Shown piece by piece: positions 24,191 through 35,089 of a stretch of 64,000 nucleotides of DNA. Every line of letters begins with the position of its first letter. Positions within the stretch are counted from its first letter, which is position 1. Position numbers and translations under genes: made by a program. The notes under the pieces were generated by a model. The model did not search any database, was not told the origin of the DNA, and saw only the letters and a list, made by a program, of their open reading frames with translations. The DNA is taken from the NCBI RefSeq assembly GCF_014898055.3, contig NW_023605083.1:68627715-68691714 (forward strand), written 5' to 3'. The DNA comes from Talpa occidentalis (taxonomy: Eukaryota > Chordata > Mammalia > Eulipotyphla > Talpidae).

Positions 24191-24590
24191 CGTTTATACT
24201 AAGATTCTAACTTTAGTATAAGGGAGAATATATCAACTCCTATATTCAGAGAAGTACAAGGATTCTTCATGGCTGGATACAGAGGCTTAAATTATATCTC
24301 AGGATTTTGTCTACACATTGCCCTTTGGGCAAACAGCTACTTTTCATCCTCCAATGTTTTGATTAAATATACTTCTTCATCTACCATCTGAAGTTTTACC
24401 ACTCATTTTCTGAAAACCCTCTTGGATCTTAAATATGTTATTTGCATGTTTGATTGTTTTTCTGTTCCATCACTAAGACTTTATGTTCCATGTTGTTAGC
24501 AATATTGAGATTTCCTTCCTGGAACTAAAATTTTATATATATTTATTAGTTTCCTAAGTTCTGCTTCCCTACTGTAAGGTAAGGAAAATA
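24191..24590. other. AT-rich unassigned sequence
   Basis: No gene or repeat family is recognised. Confidence 0.45.
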
Positions 24591-24599
24591 TCAGGCTTT

Positions 24600-24745
24600 T
24601 CTGCCCTTCCGCCATCAGGATAGATGATGGATCCTTGTCCTGAATGCATGCCTGATGGCGGGCACCTGGAATAGGGTGTGGGCATAGGTAGATAGGATTC
24701 AGCTGAGCTAAGACTGTGCTCTTAAGGGCGGCGTCACAGGGACGC

Positions 24746-24777
<32 letters not shown>

Positions 24778-25080
24778 ACAGCAGCAGCAGCAGCAGCAGT
24801 AGGAGCCGAAGCCAAAGCCGAGAAGCAGCAGAACGAACACGAGAGCCTAGATAGAGTGAAGACTTGCTGGGGGCTGGGAGACCTGCCAGCCCCCCAGCCA
24901 GCACCCCTGCCTGCCATATGCCTGGTGAACCCCAATAAAAAACCTGCAAAATCACTGAGGACTCTGACTCCTCCTTTACCCGGTCTGCATGGGATCAGAA
25001 AACCTGCACTGTGGTCCAGTCCTGACTTTACACCTACCAAGATTGCAAGTTCTCTCTTGTACTCTCCAGCAACCAGGAAA
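24600..25080 (+). other. GC- and CpG-richer patch with CAG array; possible LTR
   Basis: This patch contrasts with the flanks in GC and CpG content. It contains a 10-base inverted repeat (ccgccatcag at 24609-24618 and ctgatggcgg at 24652-24661), a 6-base stem-loop (ggcgtc/gacgcc, near 24731-24745), a CAG array (24746-24799) and an AATAAA at 24934-24939. The poly(A) signal and CpG content would fit a relatively recent LTR or a processed transcript, but I cannot identify a family. I see no TG...CA ends with a target duplication. Long minus-strand frames across the array encode leucine or alanine runs and are not credible genes. Confidence 0.35.
24746..24799 (+). repeat. Interrupted CAG trinucleotide array
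   Basis: There are eighteen triplets in the order (CAG)7 CAA (CAG)2 CAA (CAG)7. In the glutamine frame the array is followed at once by TAG (24800-24802), and the nearest upstream stop is at 24704. There is no ATG between, so translation as polyglutamine is not supported. Confidence 0.95.
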
Positions 25081-25084
25081 TTAG

Positions 25085-25215
25085 TGAATGGAAAGCCACT
25101 GACCTCTCTAAGCTTCAATTGACTTAAACTTAAATTTAAAATGAGGATATCAGTCCTTACCTTAAAGGATTTATGTGCATAAATGAGATAATGCCCATAA
25201 GTGAAATGTCTGGTA
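25085..25215 (+). repeat. MIR SINE relic
   Basis: The order 'cactgacctctctaagcttcaat', 'aaaatgaggatatcagtccttacct', 'taaatgagataatgc', 'tgtctggtacattc' matches the MIR core and 3' part. Confidence 0.75.
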
Positions 25216-25925
25216 CATTCCCTAGGATGCTCCAGGGTTGTAGGTGGTGATAGCCTGATCCATGAATGTCAGACTTCACATGTATGCCCATATTCAGCTT
25301 TAGGGCACTTTGTGTAGCTGCTTTGTATGAACTAGTAGAAGCGAAGGGAGCAGTGGAGGAATTGAGGACCTCAAAGCAGCAAGCATCAATTTAGCTGATA
25401 GCTGATGCTGGCTGTTTTGAATGGCAGTCTTCCAGTTAGTGAATGGAAAATGCTTGATGCCCGATGTTTGAAAATACCCTGAGATGGATTAATTGTTGGC
25501 TGCTGACAGGCAGAGGGGCATGTATGCCACTTTATACCCTGACCCTTCACTTAAAACAAAATAACAAACCAATTGATTTCCTTCCCCCCCACCCATTAAC
25601 AGTTTTGTAGATGTTGTTATTGTATTAATGAGCATTTTTGTAACAGTTTAGAATTTAGAAAGCACTTTCACATAGATTCTCTCAGTTAAGCTTCACTGTT
25701 CTTCAGAGGGTGGAGTGAGACTCACGTGAACAAATTAATAGTTACACATTATTTTAATTCCTTCTGTAATAAAGTGGAGTGACCAGTTTCCCCATTAGCA
25801 TACAATTTTATATATGTGGAAATAATTTTTAGACAACTAAGGTCACTTTCCCAAAGGCATGCAACTAGTATGGGATAAAGAGATTTAATGTTAAATCGAG
25901 CTCAGGGTTTTGATTAATAGCTTGG
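25216..25925. other. Unassigned sequence with a possible MIR trace
   Basis: 25610-25900 has a faint minus-strand MIR-like pattern ('gaaagcactttcacatagattctctcag', 'tttcccaaaggcatgcaactag'). Nothing else is recognised. Confidence 0.4.
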
Positions 25926-25929
25926 ATGC

Positions 25930-26685
25930 AACCACTAGTCATTAGGGAAATGACTATCAGAATCACAGAGAGATGTCACTTCACATTCACTGAGATCTAT
26001 AATTAAAAAATGGGCAGTAGTGTTAGTGATACGGTGAAGAAATTGGAATGTCTTCCCTTGCTGATGGGGATGGATGTAAGACAGTTCAATCACTTTATAA
26101 AACAGTTGGTATTTACTCAACAAACCAAACCCAAAATTACCATATGAGCCAGCAATCTGCTCCTGGATGTATACCCACCCCCAAATAACTGAAAATAGGT
26201 ATTCAAAACAAAAATAAAACCATGTTCTAGAATGTTCCAATCAGGGCTATTCACAATAGCCAAAAAGTCTAAATGTCAATTATGATGAATGGATAAAAAG
26301 AATGTGTGGCATCGACCTATCCAATGCAATATTATTTGACTGTAGAGTGAGAATGAAGTTCTGATGCATGCTACCACATCAAGGGACCTTGAAAACATTA
26401 TGCTGAGTGAAAAAGGTCAAGCACAAAAGGCTACTTAATATGTGATTCCATGTCTGTGAAATATTCAGAAAAGGCAAATTCATAGGGACAGGACACATCT
26501 TAGTGCAAGTGCTGAGGGCAGTGTTGAATGGGGAAGAAGACTTAATGGAAGTGGGGTGTTGGAATTAGTGTTTATGGTTCATAATATTGTTAAGTGTACT
26601 AAATGCCACTGAGTTACACACTTTAAAGTGGTTTAAAATGATAACTTTTGTTATGTGTGTTTTACCAAAATTAAAAAAAAAAGTT
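25930..26685 (+). mobile_element. Old L1 3' end (L1M-like)
   Basis: Late ORF2 landmarks appear in order: 'actatcagaatcacagagagatg', 'ttaccatatgagccagcaatc', 'tattcacaatagccaaaaag', 'gatgaatggataaaaagaatg', 'accttgaaaacattatgctgagtgaaa'. They are followed by an old-type 3' UTR with 'gaaatattcagaaaaggcaaattcat' and 'gttacacactttaaagtggtt', and an A-run at 26672-26681. Frames are broken. This 3' UTR type is typical of mammal-wide old L1s and differs from the young L1 at 44431. Confidence 0.85.
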
Positions 26686-26749
26686 ATTGGATGTATTAGG
26701 CAAAATTCTGAATTGTATACAAGGTAAAATGACTGTAGAGCTATTATTT

Positions 26750-27600
26750 TTAAATGGACACAAAAGCCAAACTGCGGCTGCCTCTGCCGCTAAACGCCAG
26801 TGAACATACTGGAAAGAGGGAGGCTTTTACTCAGACACATAGAAAGTCAGAGTAAATAAGACCCCCTTTCCCTGTGCACTGGACTGGACAGTCAATGAAG
26901 GGTAAGATCGGGGGCAGACTAAAGAAGGCACTGGCCAGCCTCATGTCTGTGACTCCTGACGACCTAAGACAGGCACAGTCCCCGAGGGGCTTCATCATGA
27001 AAATCTTTGGCGTTCAATTCAGGTAAATGTCTAAATGGCTGTAAGCCCAATCTAGGCAATAAGCCAGCAGTAAAAAAAAAACCCTCCTTTGCTTGAAAAC
27101 AAGGCTGCTAAGAGCATCGCCTATAAACAAGCCTGATGGAGTCACCAACAAAGCAGTTTAACTATTAACCAGTTAGTCATTGTTCCTGAATAAGAAGCAA
27201 CTTAGCAACCTGTCTGTAATTATACTATTTTCTTACCTACCTGACTTTTTCTATATATGTGAAAAATCAGTTTCAGGAAATGTATTGTAACCACATATGC
27301 TTAGCAACTTGTAAATCATTAGCTAGAAAATTGTATTCTATGCCTAGGTAACAAGAAACATTGTTATGCTGGGAAAATAGATTTTGTGTGACCTAATGCC
27401 TTTTGAAAATGTATAAAAATGTGTAATGATTTGAGCACATAACATTCAGATCTTCACTCTTGAAGTGTGTCTGTCTGTCATTTATGTGCCGAATCCTTGA
27501 CCATCCTGCACGAGTTTCACATCCCTGGGACGGCCTTGCCAGTCTACCGCTGCGCTGGTCTGCAGCACCAGACCTACCTTAGTTTTCTTACAGGGCAGCT
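26750..27600 (+). mobile_element. Probable solo ERV LTR
   Basis: This ~850-base block has a promoter-like layout. A long U3-like region is followed by a TATA box (tataaaaat, 27412-27420), then by a GC-richer R/U5-like region with several CpGs ('cctgggacggccttgcc'). 'tgaagtgtgtctgtctgtcattt' lies just downstream of the TATA box. I see no internal retroviral genes, so it would be a solo LTR. Exact ends and the target duplication could not be fixed, and the family is not identified. Confidence 0.5.
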
Positions 27601-27939
27601 GTTTTCACTGGAGAACACTGTGGAAGAAACTGCTTGCTGCTAATGCCAGATATATGTGATTAGACAATCCATAGATAGACAGGTACATTCCTGCATATAT
27701 AAATGGAGATGCATCTTCAAAACAAGGTGAGGCATTCATGCAGGTAGAGAGCTTATCTACAGGTGACCTTCAGTAAATATTTGAATGCATGAATGAATGA
27801 GATACTTTACCTCTAAATAGAGAGTTAGCTCTATGCTTATCTGAAAGATCAGCAACAATCTAAAGGCATATACCTAGATATGTATTTTTGGAATTGTAAC
27901 TCAGAGACACAAGACAGATTTTTTTTGTTGTTGTTGTTA

Positions 27940-28040
27940 AAGAATCTCCTACTTATTAGCTGTGTCATCTTGGCTACTTTAGTCAATATCCAGAAGTCTC
28001 CATGTCCTCCCCTGAAGAATAAAGGGGCCAGAGTACCTAG
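27940..28040 (+). repeat. MIR-like trace
   Basis: 'acttattagctgtgtcatcttggc' followed by 'ctccatgtcctcccctgaagaataaaggg' is reminiscent of the MIR core. It is short and diverged. Confidence 0.45.
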
Positions 28041-28091
28041 CAATGGTTGGGTCAAGGATCTGACCCTTGCTAGTGCATGTGTCGTGCACGA

Positions 28092-28135
28092 ACCACCACC
28101 ACCACCACCAGCAGCAGCAGCAGCAGCAGCAGCAG
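28092..28135 (+). repeat. Compound (ACC)6(AGC)8 microsatellite
   Basis: Six ACC units (28092-28109) are followed without interruption by eight AGC units (28110-28133). The open frames across it yield proline/alanine or glycine/alanine runs and look incidental. Confidence 0.95.
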
Positions 28136-28164
28136 AAAGCATTTTTGAAATGAAAAATCTCAGC

Positions 28165-28245
28165 GCCCACCCCGAGCTTGACTGAATCTGCATTTTAACA
28201 AAATTTCAGGATTTGCATACACATTAATGTTTGAGAGACCCTTGA
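28165..28245 (+). mobile_element. MER5-type fragment
   Basis: 'tgaatctgcattttaacaaaat' then 'gcatacacattaatgtttgagag' matches the 3' half of MER5 (hAT-Charlie) elements. Confidence 0.65.
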
Positions 28246-28334
28246 TCAAATGGCATAATATGCTTTAAATTGCTTAGCACAGTACCTGGCATATTTCAAG
28301 AAGCTCCATGAAAGGTTGTTTTTTAATCTAAAAA

Positions 28335-28475
28335 AATATTTATTGACCACCTACTAGGGGCCAAGAACTGTTCTAAGTACTAGATATGCTTCAGTAAATA
28401 AAACTGTCAAGGACTCTAAACTCATGGAGTATACAAATAATAAGCAGATAAACAAATAAACATACAACTTAATCA
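28335..28475 (-). mobile_element. L2 relic
   Basis: The plus strand reads 'tttattgaccacctactagggg-ccaagaactgttctaagtac' then 'ctcatggagtatac', the reverse complement of the L2 3' end. Confidence 0.8.
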
Positions 28476-29720
28476 CAAATATTATGTTATTATTAATAGA
28501 GCCATTTAGAATCACAGCCAGTCACATCCAAATCCAATTAAATAAATATAAAGTATTATGTGCATGGCACCTCACAGGTATCTTTCGGGAATGGAAAGAG
28601 GCCAGATCACCCCGCCCCCTCCCTTCATAGAAGAAAGCTCTTTCCAAAGCACCATGCTGATTTCTTACTTAAAATGGGAAGTAAACAGTTCATTAGGGCC
28701 AGAAACAACAGGGAATCATCAAGTCACTTTATAAGCAACTTACTATAAGAACACATCTGGGGTCCCTGCTAAAGAACCGCAGGCTTATATTCTAGCTGTT
28801 AGTGTGCACACAACTATGGATCAAACATATTCTTCTCTTTACAGTGTATGAGGATCACATAGTCCTCCAGAAATTTGGCAGAATTAGTGAGTATGGTCCA
28901 ATTCCTGAGGGTTAACAACTGACAGGGAGAATTCATGGCTCAAGATTCTTGTGTACACCACTAACATGAGCTGACCCACAGTCCTTTTGTCTGGGTGCAG
29001 GTCAATGTCGCGATTGGAAGCAAAGTGATGAGAACCTATGCACTTATGTGCACACATACGAATGCACACACTGAACATGCAAAAGCAAATGCATGCTGGT
29101 GAGATTGTTGGGATGCACAGTATAATAGATTACAGAGATGGCTCTTGTGGTGGTTTATAGCAGACCTCCCTGGTGTATGTGGTATATGGGGCGTGGGAGT
29201 CTGTATTCCTCACTCATTTTCTGATCCAGCAACATGGGAATCTCTAACATCTTTATTCCCTTTCTGATCCTCCTGCAGCATCAAACTTAATGCCATTTTT
29301 TTTTTTTACCCACTTTCTGATCCCGCAGCTTATGAAATCTTTTTTGCACTATCATTTTTCAACCAGGGTTCTGAAGGAGAATTAATCCCTAATACCCTCA
29401 GGGCAAACCTAAACCTATTATATGATAAAATAACTTCCCTCCCATGCATCTAGAATACCCAACTTAAGTACCATTCCTGGAAGGATTCTGTGCATCACAT
29501 GAAGTACCTGGGCTGGGAAAGACTGTGTGACAGGAAGCCCTAACAGTCCCGTGAGGCTCTCAGTTTTCATTCTCTACAAAAGTCCTTGGGACCATGTGGG
29601 CAAGGATTTTCAAGCCAAGATTACATTTTTAAGAAGGTTCCAAGCTTTTAGTTTTTTTTTAAGATTTAGAAACTGAGTCTGTATTTTCCATGCACCCAAA
29701 TGATTTTTAGTCTAATAATT
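28476..29720. other. Unassigned sequence
   Basis: No gene or repeat family is recognised. A T-run lies at 29299-29308. The short open frames (28560-28748, 28884-29078) show no domain. Confidence 0.45.
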
Positions 29721-29741
29721 TGAGTCACAGATATTTTCATT

Positions 29742-30054
29742 ATTATTTTTTTTAAGAGGCATGTATTTTTATTATTTGTTTGTTTGTTTGTTTATACAAG
29801 CACTGGGTACAGTCAGAAGCGCGGGAGGGTGAGAGAATTCACCAGAGCCAGAGCGGGGAGCAGAGCAGGCAGAAGGACCGAAGTACACTGCTGAGGGGAG
29901 CAGCGGGCGGCAGGAGAGGTCTGCGCGCCATGTGGGACCCTCCTCCGGTGGCCGGGGAGCAGCTGGGGAGCAGCCGAGGATCGAACCGGCGCTGCAGAGG
30001 CCACGGGGAGCTTCGCAACCCAGAGCTCAACCGCTGCGCCACTGGGGAGGCCCA
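29742..30054 (-). repeat. tRNA-derived SINE, subgroup A, young-looking
   Basis: This is a full minus-strand copy rich in undecayed CpGs (gcgcggg, ggccg, cgaaccggcg). Its complement keeps the pol III B box GGTTCGATCC. The tail contains GTTT/TTTA-type units in place of pure AAAT. An exact 19-base target duplication, agtcacagatattttcatt, lies at 29723-29741 and 30055-30073. Exact duplication and CpG retention together suggest one of the most recent insertions here. Confidence 0.95.
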
Positions 30055-30399
30055 AGTCACAGATATTTTCATTCACTTCCCTTTCCATCTGCCTCTGTTC
30101 AAAGCTAAACTTACCTCTTGAGATTGTGCTGTGTGTGTTGGTAACAGGTGAGCACTTGAGGGATCTGTAGTTAGAATGGGGAACATAAACCCCATGTGCT
30201 CTGCAGCCAGGTTGACTTGGGTATACTCAGTTCCTGCTCAGTCTTAGCCTGTCCATACTCTCGCCAGTTTGGTCAAACACTGCAATCATTCCCAAGAGTT
30301 CACCCAGGCCCTTTTATTTTCCATCTCTCCCTTGCCCTGCAGCCCCTAGCAAAGGCTGACTGTACTTCTATCTTTTCCCTGGAGGTCATCAAATAGAAT

Positions 30400-30890
30400 C
30401 AGATAATTTGAAGCCTGTTTTACTGAGGACTTTTTCCTTAGCATCATGCTTTTCAAATCCACCTATGTTCTTCCCTATTTTCTTCATTTTTGTTCCTGAT
30501 TATTTTCATTGTATGAATCTATCACATTTGTTTATGCATTCATCAGTTTATGGAAATTTGGGCTTTTTTCAGCTTTTTGTTTATTATATACAAAAACAAC
30601 TGCTATAAACAGGTTTTTATGTAAAAATGTGCTTTCATTTTTCTTGGATAAATATCAGGAGGGGATCAGAGAGTAAGATTATGTCTATCTAAAATTAAAA
30701 AAAACACACAAAAATGATTTTTCCAAAGCAACTTCTCATTTTATAAGTTTCAGTCTCTCTGCAGTATTATTGGCACAGTGAACCTCTGTTATTTTCCCAC
30801 AACCCTAGTAGTTGTATGGTGCTAATTTAGATTTTAATTTGCATTTCCCTAGTGACTAATTATATTGAGCATATTTCTGTGTTAGTGTTA
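30400..30890 (-). mobile_element. Old L1 ORF2/3' fragment
   Basis: The plus strand reads as the reverse complement of late L1 ORF2: 'gcatcatgcttttcaaatccacc', 'tgcattcatcagtttatgg', 'aaaacaactgctataaacagg', 'tcttggataaatatcaggagggg', 'ttaatttgcatttccctagtgactaat'. It is diverged. Confidence 0.8.
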
Positions 30891-30892
30891 AG

Positions 30893-31000
30893 GGCAGAAA
30901 ATTTGGTTTGTCTTGTACCTAGAACAGTGCTTGTGCACATAATAATACTCAATAAAGTATTTATCAAATGAGTGAATAAATGACCTGCAATCACCTGGCC
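30893..31000 (+). mobile_element. L2 3'-end relic
   Basis: 'tgtacctagaacagtgcttgtgcacataataatactcaataaagtatttatc-aaatgagtgaataaatgac' follows the terminal L2 pattern. Confidence 0.7.
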
Positions 31001-31069
31001 CCAAGGAGTCTACAGCTTCTTCAAGGAAACAAAACATAAGGTATTAAGAGATTAATTAAGACTTTAGAA

Positions 31070-31255
31070 TCAGATCTGGGTTTAATACTGGCTCTTTGCA
31101 AATTACTATTTATAGGTCCTTAACAGAGTACATGACTTAAACCTCTCGACTTCATTTTGTTTCTCTATATACTAGAAAAACTGATGGGCTATTGTGGAAG
31201 TTTGAGAATAATAAATATAAACCATCTTAGATTGGGCATATAGCACATGTTTAGT
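31070..31255 (+). repeat. MIR SINE relic
   Basis: 'gaatcagatctgggtttaatac' then 'cttaaacctctcgacttcatt' and 'ataataaatataaacc' follow the MIR layout with substantial divergence. Confidence 0.6.
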
Positions 31256-31439
31256 GAGGCAGTAGCTCATGTGATGATTTTTCTTAATAATAATAATAGT
31301 GATAGTCATAATTGTTATTACCACTACAAATATTAACTTGTCACAGGGATTAAAAGTGCAATAGAACTTAAAGAAGAGATAGCCTTGTATTGCCGAAGTA
31401 GTAAAGATTTTCATAGAATGCAAAATACATGCTGAATTT

Positions 31440-31720
31440 AGTGGTAAAGAGAGAAGCAACACTGGTTGAGAGCTTGCATTGTGCCAAGTATTGAACTGCA
31501 TAATGCATTAAATTCACTACTTCCCCCATGGATTTCTATTCTTGCCATTTTGAGGATGAAGAAACTGAGGCCCAGAAAATTGGAGCAGCTTACCTAGTAT
31601 TTCTTGATAAATGTATAGAAAAGTTAATCCAAAGAGATCTTCAGGCTGTGTTTTCTGATCTCTCCAATGTCATCAGGAGGGGATCCAGGACAAATACGGT
31701 GGTCAGGAAGTGAGGATAGT
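31440..31720 (-). repeat. MIR SINE relic
   Basis: The plus strand reads 'gcttgcattgtgccaagtattgaac' then 'gaggatgaagaaactgaggcccagaaaattg', the reverse complement of the MIR core. The open frame at 31528-31713 is this repeat. Confidence 0.7.
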
Positions 31721-33285
31721 TTACTGGATCTGAGTCTCTATTTTTTCTTTGAACATTGTACATCTGTTTTAATGTGTTTTACCTTTTGGACTTAGACCAG
31801 TTTTCTCTGATAAATGGCTTCTGATATTTTATAAAATGTGAAAAACCTTGAACTGCATTACCCTGTTTTGCTACGTGGAGACAGAAGAAGAATGCTTAAT
31901 ATATCTAAAATGTCCCTCCCTTCCCTTACAAACAATGGGGATTGCAATCAACAGATTCATCTCTTTTCTTGGTACTATTTCTATTTTCTGTGCGTAATGA
32001 GTTTTGTATGTTTACTGCCCTTCTTTGAATGCAGTTGAATTTTTCCACAAGTATCCTATTCAAGCTTCAAGGGAGGCCACAGTTCTCTTACAGCAGGGTG
32101 GGCTGTGTGCTCCTAAGCTGCCTCCTCTCCCCTCCCCACGCTATCCTCTGTGATTTTATAGAGCAAATTGGGTCTTGCCAAGCATCTGGCTTGCCTTCCC
32201 CTTCCCAGGGCTTTGCATTTTTCTATCAGTGAAAGGCAATGGCAGGAGAAGGACCTTCCTCCCTCATCAAACTGCCTTCTTTAGTATTCAGTCATAATAG
32301 CTACCCCCTCCCCAACTTCAGTAGCACTTTTCTCAGAATGTTTAGGACTATTATATTAGACTGCCACTGGAGAGCCTGAATAGGGTACTCATTAGCTTTG
32401 TGAGCTTGCATATGTCCAAAGAGAGTTTATGTGTAATCCTAACAATTTTCTTTTGTTTGTTCTTTATGTTGCATTCTCTTTGACTGGGGTTGATTACACT
32501 GGAATCATTAACTCACACAGAACTGGAAATAACCCTCTGGAGAGCCATCCCAGTCCAGACCCCAGGGAGGAGCAACAATATAGCTCTTCTCCATCTCCAG
32601 TGACTCTGTTTCCAATTAATAGTAGTCGTGATGCTGATTTTAGAGGTTCTTCTGCTTCACTATGATATCCTTTCCTCAGGGGAATGAAGAGCTACTTAAA
32701 ATCTTCCTCATGAGTTTAAGTTCCTGTTATTCCTTTGCAGCTGCCTACGGACTAGTTATTCCTTTGCAGCTGCCTACTGAATCTGGACTAGTTCATTCTC
32801 TGTGAGTTGCCATCAGAAAGTCTCAGAATTTCACCCCTTTTTCATGCACCTTGACTCCTTTTGAAATATTTCTTTACACCTTCATTTACACAATGTGGAT
32901 ATCACATTTAACTTTTTCTTGTTCAATCTCAGATTGTGTTTTCCCCGACAGTTGGGAATTTAAATTGTAATTTAAAATCCCCTAGTGTAAAAACCATAAT
33001 AATTACCAAGCACATAGTAGGTGTTCAATAAATGGAAATGCCCCTTCTTTTTCTGCTGGGACACTAAGAAGTCAATATTCTGTTATTTAAACTAAATTAT
33101 TAGTGTGGAACATTATAAACATACAGTTGACCCACTATAGTGAGAGAAACAGTGTCAGGGGGATTCAGACATAAAACTCTAAGACTGATTCAGGAAGAAA
33201 AAAAAAATGTGAGTTTAATAGTAACTTGCAGTCACCCCTGGTGTTAATGCTGTAACTTTTGTTACTATTAATTATTACTACTTCT
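31721..33285. other. Unassigned sequence with a 29-base tandem duplication and an L2 end
   Basis: 32726-32754 is repeated with a few changes directly after it, from 32755 (shared core ttattcctttgcagctgcc). 32975-33040 has an L2 3' end ('ccaagcacatagtaggtgttcaataaatg'). No gene is recognised. Confidence 0.5.
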
Positions 33286-33289
33286 GAGA

Positions 33290-33510
33290 TAGACCATCAC
33301 TGACAATAACTACATTCTTACTGTGATCTGTGTATACTGCCAAGCTCTTGATGGACATTATTCCATTTGTTTCACTGACAATCCCTACTAATTCCACTTT
33401 AAAACTGAAGACTATTAGGCTCAGTGAGGTTAAGTAAATTGACCAATATCATGAGAAAGAAGTTACAGGAGCCAAACAAGGATTTAAACCAAAATAGTCT
33501 AACTCCAGTA
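33290..33510 (-). repeat. MIR SINE relic
   Basis: The plus strand has 'aaaactgaagactattaggctcagtgaggttaagtaaattgaccaatatc' and 'ggatttaaaccaaaatagtctaactcc', which is the reverse-complement MIR core and head. Confidence 0.75.
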
Positions 33511-33744
33511 CACAAGAATGTAGTTGGTCTGCCTCATTCCACCAGATCACCCAATACCTTCTCTCTTCTTCCTCCCATCCCTGTCTTCCCTAAATACAAG
33601 TGACTCACTTATTATGCCAGGCTTCAAATGTGAATGGGTTGTGGGAGTGAAAAATGATGCTAATAGAAAAATATTGGGGGTCTTCAGAAGTAGGGACAAT
33701 AAGTGATTATGTCAGATGTTGGAGGCAAGACCCTTGGGACTGTC

Positions 33745-34045
33745 ACTTACCACCTTCATGGCACTGTCATTAGTTATGGGGATGCAATAGTGAGTATGAC
33801 TATCTCTCTTTCTTCAAGCATGTTATAGTTTAGCTGGTAAAATAGGCACTAAATGTTTATAGTTAAAAACAGTTGTTATGACTGGGTACATGGTACATGG
33901 TGCATTGGGAGAACGGAGGGACACACCTAATTAAATTATAGCGACCTTGGAAAACTTTACTGGGGAAATTAAATCTGGGCTAACTACTTAGAGGACAAAT
34001 ATAAGGCAGGCAGACTAGAGAGATGGTGAATGTTAAAACATCAAT
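33745..34045 (-). mobile_element. L2 relic
   Basis: 'ggggatgcaatagtgagtatgac', 'caagcatgttatagtttagctgg' and 'gaaaactttactggggaaattaaatctggg' follow the reverse complement of the L2 3' region. Confidence 0.65.
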
Positions 34046-34269
34046 CTAGGAAAAATAAACATCACAGGTAATGTTTCACAGCATTTCTCGATGCTCAAAG
34101 TAAATGTGGTGAGGTCCAGAATGGCAATGTCTAATATCCCTAAAGCACAGTACATAGTATGATCTAGCAAATTGAAGGTGCCATGCAATTGTCTCTGTCC
34201 CCTTCTTGCTTGTAATGAATAATAAGCTGGTCCTAGGGGTAATGTAGATTTTTGTTATAACTAACAGAA

Positions 34270-34400
34270 GGATTGGCAGAATCTTACTCTAGTTAGTCAT
34301 CACTGCATAATAAATCACTACAAACATTGTAGTGTACAGAATCAACCATTTTCTTATGCTTATGGATTGTGTAGGTCAAGAATTCAGTCAGATAATACAG
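34270..34400. mobile_element. MER-type interspersed repeat trace
   Basis: 'gttagtcatcactgcataataaatcac ... ttatggattgtgtaggtcaagaattcagtcag' follows a mammal-wide interspersed repeat pattern I recognise but cannot name with confidence. Confidence 0.4.
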
Positions 34401-34439
34401 ATTGATAAATTGATTGCTGGTTAAAATATAGTATCACCA

Positions 34440-34680
34440 TGGAGAAAAACTGTATTCGGGATTCAGACACAGCCCACTCTGTTCACTACCTTTCCTAAGT
34501 CATCTTCGGCAAGTCATATCCTGTATAAATCTCTGTCATCATCTGTAAAATGGGGATAAAAAGAGTAACCAACTTTACATGCTTAGTTTTAAGAATAAGT
34601 GAGTGATGAGATAATTATGTAAATTCCTTAGCACAGTGTCTGACAAGGAGTAAGGGTCCAATAAGTGTTAATTAGTATTT
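34440..34680 (+). repeat. MIR SINE relic (well preserved)
   Basis: The layout is clear: 'attcgggattcagacacag', 'cggcaagtcatatcctg', 'tcatctgtaaaatggggataaaaagag', 'gagataattatgtaaattccttagcacagtgtctgac', 'ggtccaataagtgttaatta'. This is among the best preserved MIR copies in the window. Confidence 0.85.
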
Positions 34681-35058
34681 TTTAAAAAGTAGTCAAAATA
34701 TAGTAGAAATTACTTTCTGTAAGGTTTAAGCTATCTTTTCTGGAAAGACCATAATTCATGGTTGGGAGCAAGGGGCACATAGAGTCTTATTTCCTTGTAT
34801 GCCTGAGATCTGGGCAGAGATTTCTCCAGGTTGTGACTCAACTTAAATTGTACAGGTGATGTGTGTCAGGGCATTGCCATGTGACTTGGGCTGTCCAGAG
34901 AATGGGAGATGAATTCCAAGAGAATTTTCCATAAAGAAGCATGCAAGGAGTTTGTGAGATGGAAATTATTTTTGGCCAATTTTGGAAAATAAAATCTGTT
35001 ACAAGACCATTCCTTAAAATAAAGGTCTAGAGTCTGAATTAGACTTATATTACCTAAT

Positions 35059-35089
<31 letters not shown>

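Noticed and set aside
24708..25118. 136-codon minus-strand frame with an alanine run, and an overlapping leucine-run frame
   Set aside because: Both are readthrough of the CAG array on the complement. The start codons are non-ATG and no family resemblance exists.
27849..28193. Frames of 101-114 codons on both strands near the ACC/AGC array
   Set aside because: They arise from the trinucleotide array and MIR/MER5 relics. Overlapping frames on both strands show the openness is compositional.
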